Positions 51,798 through 58,944 of a DNA stretch of 64,000 bases are shown here, piece by piece. Position numbers and translations under genes: made by a program. The stretch is taken from the NCBI RefSeq assembly GCF_000621785.1, contig NZ_JHXI01000012.1:83308-147307 (forward strand), in the 5' to 3' direction. The notes beneath the pieces are model-generated. The model saw only the letters and a program-made list of their open reading frames with translations, did no database searches and had not been told where the DNA came from. Source of the DNA: Ruminococcus flavefaciens ND2009. Lineage in GTDB: Bacteria; Bacillota; Clostridia; Oscillospirales; Ruminococcaceae. Position 1 is the stretch's first letter. Each line of letters begins with the position of its first letter.

Positions 51798-52341
51798 TGA
51801 ACACTGCTCCTTCCTTCTCAATTTCTTTTTTCAGAGCATTTTTTGCCCTGTACAGCAGATCTCTTATCTGCTTGCTGCTTTTTTTCATGATCTCAGCCGC
51901 TTCGTCATTTTTGAAGTCCTCAAAGAATACAAGGTAGAGGACCTGACTGTACTCGGGTCTGAGCTTTGAGATGAGCCTGCGCAGGTCGGAACGCCGCTCA
52001 TCATCAATGACCTTTTGTTCTATATTTTCCTCGTCGGAGATGTCGTATGCAGTGTCAAGTGAGACGGAACTGAATCTGGACAGCTTTCGTTTTATGTCAA
52101 ATGCCTTGTTCCTTCCGATAGTGTAGAGCCATGTTTTGAAGCTGCATTTGCCTTTGAAGGCGGGCTTGTCAACATACAGCTTTACAAAGGTATCTATGGC
52201 AGCTTCTTCAGCCATGCCCATATCTCCTGTTATACTGTACAGAAAATAGACAAGACCGTCCTTGTAATCACGGATTATTTCATCTATTGCATCTTTATCT
52301 CCTGAGAGGAAACGGCTGTAGCTACTGATACCGTTTTCCAT
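51787..52341 (-). CDS. ECF-type RNA polymerase sigma factor (left operon)
   Basis: A 184-residue sigma-70 family factor with only regions 2 and 4. Region 2 (about 20-95): GLVYFLYSITGDMGMAEEAA, DTFVKLYVDKPAFKGKCSFK, TWLYTIGRNKAFDIKRK. Region 4 (about 120-175): KLRPEYSQVLYLVFFEDFKN, DEAAEIMKKSSKQIRDLLYR. AAAGGAGG lies 5 nt before the ATG at 52341; the longer in-frame start lacks a site. Its end overlaps the start of the anti-sigma/dockerin gene by 11 nt, the usual sigma/anti-sigma coupling. Likely controls its own operon and dockerin-related genes. Confidence 0.93.
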   Translation of the reverse strand: MENGISSYSRFLSGDKDAIDEIIRDYKDGLVYFLYSITGDMGMAEEAAIDTFVKLYVDKPAFKGKCSFKTWLYTIGRNKAFDIKRKLSRFSSVSLDTAYDISDEENIEQKVIDDERRSDLRRLISKLRPEYSQVLYLVFFEDFKNDEAAEIMKKSSKQIRDLLYRAKNALKKEIEKEGAVFNGL

Positions 52342-52410
52342 TTTTCCTCCTTTCGGCAGGAAATATTTCCATTTGTTATTTATACGAAGGAAAGGCTGCA
52401 AATGTCGCAG

Positions 52411-52431
52411 CTTTTTCCAAAAAATTTTTTT
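52411..52431 (-). promoter_or_regulatory. shared upstream block, left operon
   Basis: Minus strand: seven A, six T, then GGAAAAAG, 70 nt before the sigma start. A near copy lies at 52624-52643 before the other sigma gene, at nearly the same distance; both are followed about 25 nt later by CGT and an A/T-rich stretch (CGTATAAATA here). Confidence 0.5.
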
Positions 52432-52520
52432 CGCTCATTTTATACCTTTATTATACTCTCCATGACAGCCTCCCGTCAAGGACGAAAGTCGGACTTTTTT
52501 ACGGCACAGAGCCATATCCC

Positions 52521-52549
52521 TTGATTTGACGCCTGCAATATGATACAAT
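52521..52549 (+). promoter_or_regulatory. sigma-A type promoter between the two sigma operons
   Basis: TTGATT (52521-52526), 17-nt spacer, TACAAT (52544-52549). The transcript would start near 52556 and run into a hairpin before reaching the right operon. Confidence 0.5.
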
Positions 52550-52566
52550 ATTTACAGAGGTGACAT

Positions 52567-52595
52567 AAAAAGGCGTGTCGCTGCGGCACGCCTTT
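52567..52595 (+). terminator. hairpin in the divergent sigma intergenic region
   Basis: AAAGGCGTG (52569-52577) pairs with CACGCCTTT (52587-52595), then CCTTATATTATAT. It could end a very short transcript from the promoter at 52521, or be a leader hairpin. Confidence 0.45.
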
Positions 52596-52623
52596 CCTTA
52601 TATTATATATTCATCAACGCCGC

Positions 52624-52643
52624 AAAAAAATTTTTTCGGAAAA
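52624..52643 (+). promoter_or_regulatory. shared upstream block, right operon
   Basis: Seven A, six T, then CGGAAAA, 66 nt before the right sigma start; followed by CGTCTTTATATA at 52668-52679. Candidate ECF-dependent promoter region matching the one at 52411-52431. Confidence 0.5.
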
Positions 52644-52708
52644 GTGAAATCTACGGTCCGCTGTAACGTCTTTATATACAGAGGACCTCACGAAAGGAGG
52701 CTGTACCT

Positions 52709-53269
52709 TTGGATGACGCGTCGATCATAAAACTGCTTTGGGGAAGAGACGAGCAGGCAGTGGAGGAGCTGAAAAACAGCTATGAAAATCTGTGCTTCTA
52801 TATCGCAGGAAATATCCTCTCACAGAAAGAGGATCAGGAGGAATGCGTGAACTCTGCCTATATGGACGTCTGGAGCTCTATCCCGCCCAACAGACCTGAC
52901 AATCTTAAAAATTATCTATGCAAGCTTGTAAAAAACTGTGCGCTTGACCGCCAGAGATATAATACCGCTGCAAAACGAAACAAGGAATTTTCGGTATCAC
53001 TTGATGAGCTGTCGGAATGTGTGTCCGACGGAAAAAGTCTTGAGGACAGACTCTCCGACGAACAGCTGGGAAAGATCATCAGCAGCTTCCTGAGGGCTCA
53101 GCCCGAAAAATACCGCAAGGTGTTCGTCAGGCGCTACTGGTATTCCGAAAGCATTGAGGACATAGCGGCATATTTTGATATGAATGCAAATACGGTCGCT
53201 ACATATCTTTTCAGGATAAGAAAAAAATTAAAGGCATATCTGCAGAAGGAGGGGTATATAGATGAGTGA
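52709..53269 (+). CDS. ECF-type RNA polymerase sigma factor (right operon)
   Basis: A 186-residue sigma factor with regions 2 and 4. Region 2 (about 20-95): SYENLCFYIAGNILSQKEDQ, EECVNSAYMDVWSSIPPNRP, NLKNYLCKLVKNCALDRQR. Region 4 (about 130-182): QPEKYRKVFVRRYWYSESIE, DIAAYFDMNANTVATYLFRI. The start is a TTG at 52709 with AAAGGAGG 8 nt before it; no ATG fits. It overlaps the next gene by 8 nt. Related in plan but clearly different in sequence from the left sigma factor, so the two should read different promoters. Confidence 0.93.
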   Translation: MDDASIIKLLWGRDEQAVEELKNSYENLCFYIAGNILSQKEDQEECVNSAYMDVWSSIPPNRPDNLKNYLCKLVKNCALDRQRYNTAAKRNKEFSVSLDELSECVSDGKSLEDRLSDEQLGKIISSFLRAQPEKYRKVFVRRYWYSESIEDIAAYFDMNANTVATYLFRIRKKLKAYLQKEGYIDE

Positions 53270-55829
53270 TCTGAAGCTTTACAGGGGAATAAACAATATA
53301 GATGATGACCTCATCGAGGAGGCTGACCGCAGAAGCAGACCTGTGGTGCACCGTTTTTATGCCTTTGCCGCTTCTGCCGCTGCGCTGCTCATCACTGTAG
53401 GCGCATCGGGATACTTCAGCGGTGCAGATATAGGGAAGAAAACCGTTTTTCCTGACAGCGGCATCGTCATCGAAGCCACTACGGCTTCCGGGGGAGACGT
53501 GACCACCGTAACTACATCAGCGGTCAGCGGCGGCAGCACAGTTACCGCGGCAGTTTCTACAGCCGCGCAGACAGCGGTCAATACCCGGACCACCGCCTTA
53601 CAGCCGGTAAACAACACTATCACCACCGCCCTTGTCACAGGCAGGGCTGACATTACGGAAAAAGTTCCCGCAGCTGCTACAGCGGCAGCAGGCGGCAGGG
53701 ACATTGAGACAGGAGAGCCCACGGTCACCGGAGCTCCTGCAAAAGAAGATGAATATATAATTGAAGGGAGTACTATTATGAAAAAATACGCAGCACTTTT
53801 TGCTTCGCTGCTCACGCTATCAAATGCGGCAGCAGTAAACGCTCAGGCAGGGGCTCAGACCTTTGTGCCTGTAAATGAAAATCTCAGTGTAGCCATGAAC
53901 GCAAAGACGTTCATAGAGAGATATGACGTTGACATTGACTTTAACTGTGACGGAAAGTTCGATATATTCGATGTATACGCATACTACCGCGCTGAAATAC
54001 GTGAAGCCGATGAGAGAAACGCGACGATCCCACGCTGCACTGTTCCCGATTATATCTGGGAAAAGTATAAGGCGATACCGGCTGATACAACGCTGGACTA
54101 CACCTATATCGACAGCGAAACAGGCGAGGAAAAAAGCTTTACCGAAAAACATCGCCTCGGTCACGATGAACTGTTAGATTACTATTTTGAGTATGTTGCA
54201 CCGCCGCAGCCGGAATTTATGGATACTAATTTCTATATCGACAACTGCCCCGATGATTACGGTGATCCTATGTCCTATGACATTATAAGACATGACGGCG
54301 ATCTGCTCAGTATGTGGGATTTCCAGAGGACAGAGTTCTCAATAACCGACGACGGCGAGAATTACAGGCTCGTTGATAGATCCGTCGCGGAAAATATCCC
54401 CTCAGAGAATCGCGATAACATAGAGTACGGTCTTGGTCATCTTCGGGGCGTGAGAAAGTCGCTGATGCATGAATTCATCAAAGACGTGAGACGCCATGCT
54501 CACTATACGGGTAAAGACCGCGCATTCGTAAAGCAGTTCATCGAGGACGGTCGTGTTGATCCCGACGTAAATGCCGACGGCACATTTGATATGGACGATG
54601 TGGGACTTACCGCATTCTATGCAAATCTCCGCAGCAACAGCGAGAATTACACCTATTTTTACAGCCTGCTCTATCAGACAAGCGTGGATTATTACAGCGA
54701 ATATATGGCTGAGTCAAATCCCAATGTATCTGTGGAGGAATGGGGCAGGGCATTCACATTATGCGATACTCTGGCAAATTACTGTGATATTGACAACGAA
54801 GACATCGTGCAGTATCTTGCCGAGTACTATCTGACCTATAATGAAGCGGATAGCAAATACTTCGACCCGATGTACTATGTTGACAAGGGCTATACCTACT
54901 ACCGCGTTATGCACGGCTTCCAGGGCAGGTTCTTCCAGACCCTGGGCTATTACGAGAACTTCGCTATCAAGTACGGTCCCTCAGCTGCAAATAACACTAT
55001 CGCAGCACCCGAGGGCTACTGGTTCACACAGGACGAGATAGACGCAGCCTTCCCACAGTATTACAAGGACGTGAAGACAGGCGTTCTCCCCGAGCCCGAC
55101 ATCGACCTCAGCGGCAAGATAGATGCTGCGGACTATAATCTGCTTTTCAATCTGGGATATGAGGCATTCACTCCCTATGACACAAGCTACATCGGCTCTA
55201 TGATAAGACGTCATCCCGAGCTGAACATCGTCCTCGACGTTCCCGAGGAGGTACGTGAAAACTTCAACAACAACTACGACTTCAACCACAACGGCATAAG
55301 CTGCGACACACTTGAGTCTGACTGTATGATGATGTATATCCTCAGCGAGCTTGAGGCACAGTATGAGGAAGAGAAGGATATGTTCAAGGCTATGGACGAC
55401 TACTATGCTGCTCACCGCGGCGCTCAGTACTTTGAGGTCTTCGACAACAACATGGAGAAGTTCTACAGCGATAAGGGCCTGGTTTATACAGGCTACATGG
55501 ACAGATATGATACTGCTCCTGTTACAAGCTATGTTTCGACCATCAAGAGCTATAAGAGCTTCCCTCAGAATATCGGCAAGCTCACAGAAGATAACCATGT
55601 TACAGGCGACTCTAACTGCGACGGCAAGGTCGATCTCTCAGACGCTATCCTTATCATGCAGGCTATCTCAAACCCCGATAAGTACGGCACAGAGGGCAGC
55701 GACGATAAGCACCTCACAAGGCAGGGAAGCCTCAACGGCGACGTTGACAAGGACACAGAGGGTATCACCTCCAACGACGCACTGATGATACAGGAGTATC
55801 TCATAGGCAAGGTCAGCACCCTTGGATGA
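53262..55829 (+). CDS. putative anti-sigma factor fused in frame to a secreted poly-EF-hand dockerin protein (right operon)
   Basis: An 855-codon frame with the same plan as the gene at 49140-51797. Residues 1-30 are cytoplasmic (LYRGINNIDDDLIEEADRRS), one helix follows (about 32-52, FYAFAASAAALLITVGASGY), then a Thr/Ala/Val-rich linker (about 60-165). At residue 173 an internal ATG (53778) with GAAGGGAG starts a signal peptide. The outside part has four EF-hand-like loops (IDFNCDGKFDIFD, DVNADGTFDMDD, DIDLSGKIDAAD, DFNHNGIS) and a C-terminal dockerin (GDSNCDGKVDLSDAILIMQA, NGDVDKDTEGITSNDALMIQ). Overlaps the sigma gene by 8 nt. Similarity to the left protein is mainly in layout, linker and dockerin. 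Confidence 0.8.
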   Translation: MSDLKLYRGINNIDDDLIEEADRRSRPVVHRFYAFAASAAALLITVGASGYFSGADIGKKTVFPDSGIVIEATTASGGDVTTVTTSAVSGGSTVTAAVSTAAQTAVNTRTTALQPVNNTITTALVTGRADITEKVPAAATAAAGGRDIETGEPTVTGAPAKEDEYIIEGSTIMKKYAALFASLLTLSNAAAVNAQAGAQTFVPVNENLSVAMNAKTFIERYDVDIDFNCDGKFDIFDVYAYYRAEIREADERNATIPRCTVPDYIWEKYKAIPADTTLDYTYIDSETGEEKSFTEKHRLGHDELLDYYFEYVAPPQPEFMDTNFYIDNCPDDYGDPMSYDIIRHDGDLLSMWDFQRTEFSITDDGENYRLVDRSVAENIPSENRDNIEYGLGHLRGVRKSLMHEFIKDVRRHAHYTGKDRAFVKQFIEDGRVDPDVNADGTFDMDDVGLTAFYANLRSNSENYTYFYSLLYQTSVDYYSEYMAESNPNVSVEEWGRAFTLCDTLANYCDIDNEDIVQYLAEYYLTYNEADSKYFDPMYYVDKGYTYYRVMHGFQGRFFQTLGYYENFAIKYGPSAANNTIAAPEGYWFTQDEIDAAFPQYYKDVKTGVLPEPDIDLSGKIDAADYNLLFNLGYEAFTPYDTSYIGSMIRRHPELNIVLDVPEEVRENFNNNYDFNHNGISCDTLESDCMMMYILSELEAQYEEEKDMFKAMDDYYAAHRGAQYFEVFDNNMEKFYSDKGLVYTGYMDRYDTAPVTSYVSTIKSYKSFPQNIGKLTEDNHVTGDSNCDGKVDLSDAILIMQAISNPDKYGTEGSDDKHLTRQGSLNGDVDKDTEGITSNDALMIQEYLIGKVSTLG
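53763..53770 (+). promoter_or_regulatory. internal ribosome binding site
   Basis: GAAGGGAG, 7 nt before the in-frame ATG at 53778, inside the long open frame; matches the situation in the left operon. Confidence 0.65.
53778..55829 (+). CDS. alternative internal product: secreted poly-EF-hand dockerin protein (right operon)
   Basis: Same frame as the long gene, starting at the internal ATG at 53778, 683 residues. It begins with a textbook signal peptide (MKKYAALFASLLTLSNAAAV, cleavage likely after NAQA). As in the left operon the frame upstream stays open with no stop, so the anti-sigma part and the secreted part are one frame. The second start is supported by spacing and signal peptide, not proven. 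Confidence 0.6.
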   Translation: MKKYAALFASLLTLSNAAAVNAQAGAQTFVPVNENLSVAMNAKTFIERYDVDIDFNCDGKFDIFDVYAYYRAEIREADERNATIPRCTVPDYIWEKYKAIPADTTLDYTYIDSETGEEKSFTEKHRLGHDELLDYYFEYVAPPQPEFMDTNFYIDNCPDDYGDPMSYDIIRHDGDLLSMWDFQRTEFSITDDGENYRLVDRSVAENIPSENRDNIEYGLGHLRGVRKSLMHEFIKDVRRHAHYTGKDRAFVKQFIEDGRVDPDVNADGTFDMDDVGLTAFYANLRSNSENYTYFYSLLYQTSVDYYSEYMAESNPNVSVEEWGRAFTLCDTLANYCDIDNEDIVQYLAEYYLTYNEADSKYFDPMYYVDKGYTYYRVMHGFQGRFFQTLGYYENFAIKYGPSAANNTIAAPEGYWFTQDEIDAAFPQYYKDVKTGVLPEPDIDLSGKIDAADYNLLFNLGYEAFTPYDTSYIGSMIRRHPELNIVLDVPEEVRENFNNNYDFNHNGISCDTLESDCMMMYILSELEAQYEEEKDMFKAMDDYYAAHRGAQYFEVFDNNMEKFYSDKGLVYTGYMDRYDTAPVTSYVSTIKSYKSFPQNIGKLTEDNHVTGDSNCDGKVDLSDAILIMQAISNPDKYGTEGSDDKHLTRQGSLNGDVDKDTEGITSNDALMIQEYLIGKVSTLG

Positions 55830-55859
55830 CAAAAGAAAGTTATTATAGAATAGAAAACA

Positions 55860-55896
55860 CCCCGAAGCTGCGGACATTGCTTCGGGGAGCTTTTTT
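55860..55896 (+). terminator. terminator of the right sigma/dockerin operon
   Basis: CCCCGAAGC (55860-55868) pairs with GCTTCGGGG (55879-55887), then AGCTTTTTT. Confidence 0.85.
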
Positions 55897-55901
55897 ATTG
55901 T

Positions 55902-56768
55902 TCAGTTCTTGCTGCCTGAGGATATGCGCAGCTGCAATGCGGAAAACAGAATGGCGCAAATGGTCCCTATCATGGCTCCTGCGGAGACATCGCTGAGATA
56001 ATGGGCCCCCAGTATCATTCGGGTGAACATTATTATCAGACTGAAAATCAGTCCGCCAAGGAAAAGATGAAGCTGTTTGTCTTTCAGCTTCGGAAATACC
56101 CATGCCAGAGAGGGCAATATGCACATGGTGAGATTGCTGAACAGACTGTGACCGCTGGGGAATGAGCGGAATTCAGAGGAAGGCAGTCCGTACTTCGCCA
56201 TGTATGTATCAGCGCCTGCAAAGGGCTTATACCAAGGCTCAAAGCCGACTCCCTCATATCCCAGTACCACCGTGCGGTAACGGGGACGGTCAAAAAAGTT
56301 TTTCAACAGCTCCAGAGACAGATATGCTGCCAGCAGTACCGCGAAAAGACAGATGACACGCTTGACCAGCAGCTTGTCATCTGTTTTTCCTGCCGCCATA
56401 TAGCCTGCAAAAAACAGCGGATATTCAAGTATCAGGCTGGATATGACAACGGCGGGGGTATCACCCCTGACGCTTATATATCCCGTAAGCAGGGCTAACA
56501 GGATGAACAGTGTGCACAGGGCGGCTCCGGCAGCCCTGCTTTTGCCCGAATGTACCACCCGTTCCGCAAGGACTCCCCAGAAAAATATCTGCGCCGCATA
56601 AAATGGGTAGGTTCCGATAATGGCTGCAAGCCTTGCAGGGGGATTGTCGGGGGAGAAAACAGCTTCCGCAGCGGCTTTGTCGCAAAAAGTTCCTGTTATG
56701 AACAGCGCAGCCAGGAAAGGCAGTATCAGCAGCCCGATCTTTATCTGCGCCGAGTAGTTCTTTTTCAT
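55902..56768 (-). CDS. PAP2-family membrane phosphatase
   Basis: A 288-residue protein with about seven to eight membrane helices. The PAP2 catalytic motifs are visible near the C-terminus: FPSGHSLFSNL (about residue 197-207, catalytic His) and RMILGAHYLSDVSAG (second His and Asp). Such enzymes remove phosphate from phosphatidic acid or undecaprenyl diphosphate at the membrane. The basic first motif (KxxxxxxRP) probably lies in LLKNFFDRPRYR. The ATG at 56768 has GAGGTG upstream. It is convergent with the right dockerin gene. Confidence 0.88.
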   Translation of the reverse strand: MKKNYSAQIKIGLLILPFLAALFITGTFCDKAAAEAVFSPDNPPARLAAIIGTYPFYAAQIFFWGVLAERVVHSGKSRAAGAALCTLFILLALLTGYISVRGDTPAVVISSLILEYPLFFAGYMAAGKTDDKLLVKRVICLFAVLLAAYLSLELLKNFFDRPRYRTVVLGYEGVGFEPWYKPFAGADTYMAKYGLPSSEFRSFPSGHSLFSNLTMCILPSLAWVFPKLKDKQLHLFLGGLIFSLIIMFTRMILGAHYLSDVSAGAMIGTICAILFSALQLRISSGSKN

Positions 56769-56924
56769 TGTCAGACACCTCAATGTAATAGTTCGTTTTA
56801 CTATATTATAACATAGGGTGAATATAATAGCAAGCCGCAGGATAAAAACAGACTTTTCGGAGCCAAAGTGCTGTAATAATATAAAAAACGGAGCTTCCGC
56901 GGTATTTCTGAGAGCCGTTTTGTT

Positions 56925-58649
56925 TTATGTTCTTTCAAGCCGCTGTTTGAACGCTTCTTTGTTCGTTCTTGAGACACGGAGCTCCTCCTTGTCGGACATT
57001 ACTGCCAGGAGAGAGCGGTCGAAGTCCACCTTATAGCCCACGGTCTTGTCCATATTCACAAGTACGGACCGCGATATGCGGAAGAAGTTCTTGCTGATAA
57101 GCAGCTCCTCAAGCTCGAAAAGCCGCTGCTTTATCTCGTATTTGCCGTTTTTCATGGCGGCAAAGACCTTTTTCTCGCAGGACTCGAAATACAGAACGTT
57201 CTCCACAGGCACCCTCGTCATTGAGCTGTTGTGCATTACCAGTATCTTTGCGGCAGGCTTACTATCGTTTCTCTCCGCAGCCACAGCCTCTGTACGGGGC
57301 AGGGCAGGTGACGGGCGGTCTGCGGTACGGAACTGCTGACGTACACCGAGGAGCTCTGCACCTATGGCTATCCTGTTTGCGAACTGCTTGGCGTGGAGGG
57401 TGTACACCTCCGGCTCTGCATAGCCTATGGTCATGAAGCCGTATACCTGCTTGTCAAAGACCAGGGGCAGGATATGTATATTCTGCACCGCCCCGAATGA
57501 GAACATATCGGGATAGAGCTCTCTTGCGCGGAAAATTGCGGTCTCGCCGTTGAGGAGATAGTCCTTGAGAAAGATACATTTTGCAAAGAGGTCTCCTTGC
57601 TCCATAAGGTTCACGCTGAGACTTATGTGGTCACGGATGAGATACTTGTGATTTTTGATGAACAGGGAAAGCTCCTCCTGAGAGGTTATTTTGTAGAGCT
57701 TTTCCTCGAAAAGGCTGTTGCGGAATTCCATTTCATAGCGCTCTCTGCGGTTGAGGGCGTCCAGCTTTGCGCGGACGTTCAGCATTCCCTTTCTGCCGCA
57801 GCCGCAGCTGTCTCCCGTTATGACGCAGTGCCTTTTCTGTCTGAGGGGCTCGGGAGAGCTGCCCGTTATCAGTGAGTGGAGCAGGGAAACGGCGCGCTGA
57901 CCGCAGAAGTGAGTGCCCGCGGAGAAGGTGGTTATGGAAACTGCGCTGTTTGAGGCATAGGCGGAATCATCAAAGCCTGTCACCAGTATATCCTCGGGGA
58001 CGCGGAGCCCCGCAAAGCAGAGCTGCTTTATGAGGGCATAGGCTATCTCGTCATTGAGACATACAATGGCATCGGGCTTTTCAAGGGTGCCGCAGGCTAT
58101 GTCCTTTGCCACAGCCTCGGCTCCCGAGATCCAGTATCCGCCGTAGAGCAGGTTGTCCTCGTCACAGGGGAGACCGCGGCTCCTCAGCACGTTCACAAAG
58201 CCGTTTATGCGCTCGTCTGTGATACCCTTTTCACCGCCGAGACAGTAAAGACTGCGGCAGCCGTGAACGTCTGTCAGGTGTTCCACCACCTTCTCGAAGT
58301 TCTTCTGATTATCCATGCCTATGACATTGGGAAGCACATTTGAGCTTCCGATGACCACCACGGGACAGCTGCACTTTTCGCTGAGGGACTTCTCGATAGG
58401 CGGGATAAGGCTCTTATGTGTGGAGAAGGTGTGCTCCACGAAGATGATACCGTCATAGCGGTCATAGTCGATGAGACTGTATACCCACTCCTCGTTGTTG
58501 GTGTAAAGCTCGCTGGTCTGTGGCATGGAAAAGGTAAATGTGCGGTAGCCGTAAGCATTTGCCTGCGCCTGAATACCTGTGAGAAATTTATCGTTGTAGT
58601 CCTCCCTTATATCCGAGAATATTACTGCGATAGATCTGTGTGATGACAT
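56925..58649 (-). CDS. LytTR transcriptional regulator with LacI-type sugar-binding-protein-like sensor
   Basis: A 574-residue regulator. Residues about 6-275: sensor of the Peripla_BP/LacI type (IAVIFSDIREDYNDKFLTGI, YDGIIFVEHTF, PVVVIGSSNVLPNVIGMDN, CLGGEKGITDERINGFV, PDAIVCLNDEIAYALIKQ, VTGFDDSAYASNS), ending in GDSCGCGRKG. A middle GAF-like part (about 300-450) and a C-terminal LytTR DNA-binding domain (about 475-574: VPVENVLYFESCEKKVFAAM, ISKNFFRISRSVLVNMDKTV). LacI-type sensors are normally joined to HTH, AraC or GGDEF outputs. AGGAGG precedes the ATG. Probably acts on the repeat array directly upstream. Confidence 0.9.
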   Translation of the reverse strand: MSSHRSIAVIFSDIREDYNDKFLTGIQAQANAYGYRTFTFSMPQTSELYTNNEEWVYSLIDYDRYDGIIFVEHTFSTHKSLIPPIEKSLSEKCSCPVVVIGSSNVLPNVIGMDNQKNFEKVVEHLTDVHGCRSLYCLGGEKGITDERINGFVNVLRSRGLPCDEDNLLYGGYWISGAEAVAKDIACGTLEKPDAIVCLNDEIAYALIKQLCFAGLRVPEDILVTGFDDSAYASNSAVSITTFSAGTHFCGQRAVSLLHSLITGSSPEPLRQKRHCVITGDSCGCGRKGMLNVRAKLDALNRRERYEMEFRNSLFEEKLYKITSQEELSLFIKNHKYLIRDHISLSVNLMEQGDLFAKCIFLKDYLLNGETAIFRARELYPDMFSFGAVQNIHILPLVFDKQVYGFMTIGYAEPEVYTLHAKQFANRIAIGAELLGVRQQFRTADRPSPALPRTEAVAAERNDSKPAAKILVMHNSSMTRVPVENVLYFESCEKKVFAAMKNGKYEIKQRLFELEELLISKNFFRISRSVLVNMDKTVGYKVDFDRSLLAVMSDKEELRVSRTNKEAFKQRLERT

Positions 58650-58745
58650 AGTAAAAAACCTCCTGCGCCTTATGATCTTCAGATAGTATAATGAATTTTG
58701 TTTTGGATAAACGGTATATTTTTGAGGACGAAGGGTACATTTTTA

Positions 58746-58835
58746 CCATTCGTCGCAGAGTGTGCATTTCGTCGCAATTTTGAGCATTTCGTCGCCGTAT
58801 TCTGCATTTTATCCCGAAAATGAGCGTTCTGTCGC
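58746..58835 (+). repeat. five 20-bp-period direct repeats, probable LytTR binding array
   Basis: CCATTCGTCGC at 58746, then GCATTTCGTCGC at 58764 and 58784, GCATTTTATCCC at 58804, GCGTTCTGTCGC at 58824, spaced 19-20 bp. The last repeat ends 6 nt before a promoter -35. LytTR proteins bind direct repeats about two helix turns apart. Confidence 0.7.
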
Positions 58836-58841
58836 AAATTA

Positions 58842-58870
58842 TTGAAAGTCCCCGTCCGATATGATAAACT
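58842..58870 (+). promoter_or_regulatory. promoter of the secreted protein gene at 58945
   Basis: TTGAAA (58842-58847), 17-nt spacer, TAAACT (58865-58870), directly downstream of the repeat array. Confidence 0.65.
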
Positions 58871-58944
58871 TGGGCTACAGAGCTGAAACAGAGAGTTTCA
58901 GTGAAAAACGAACCAAATCAAAAAAATGAACGGAGGAAAAAATC

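Noticed and set aside
49140..55829. Sequencing frameshift or missed stop as the sole reason for the long fused frames
   Set aside because: Two independent loci show the same open frame through the internal start region, so an error in both is unlikely, although not excluded without orthologues.
58746..58835. Short CRISPR array
   Set aside because: Repeats are only about 12 bp, diverged, 20 bp apart, with no cas genes; promoter position fits an operator array.
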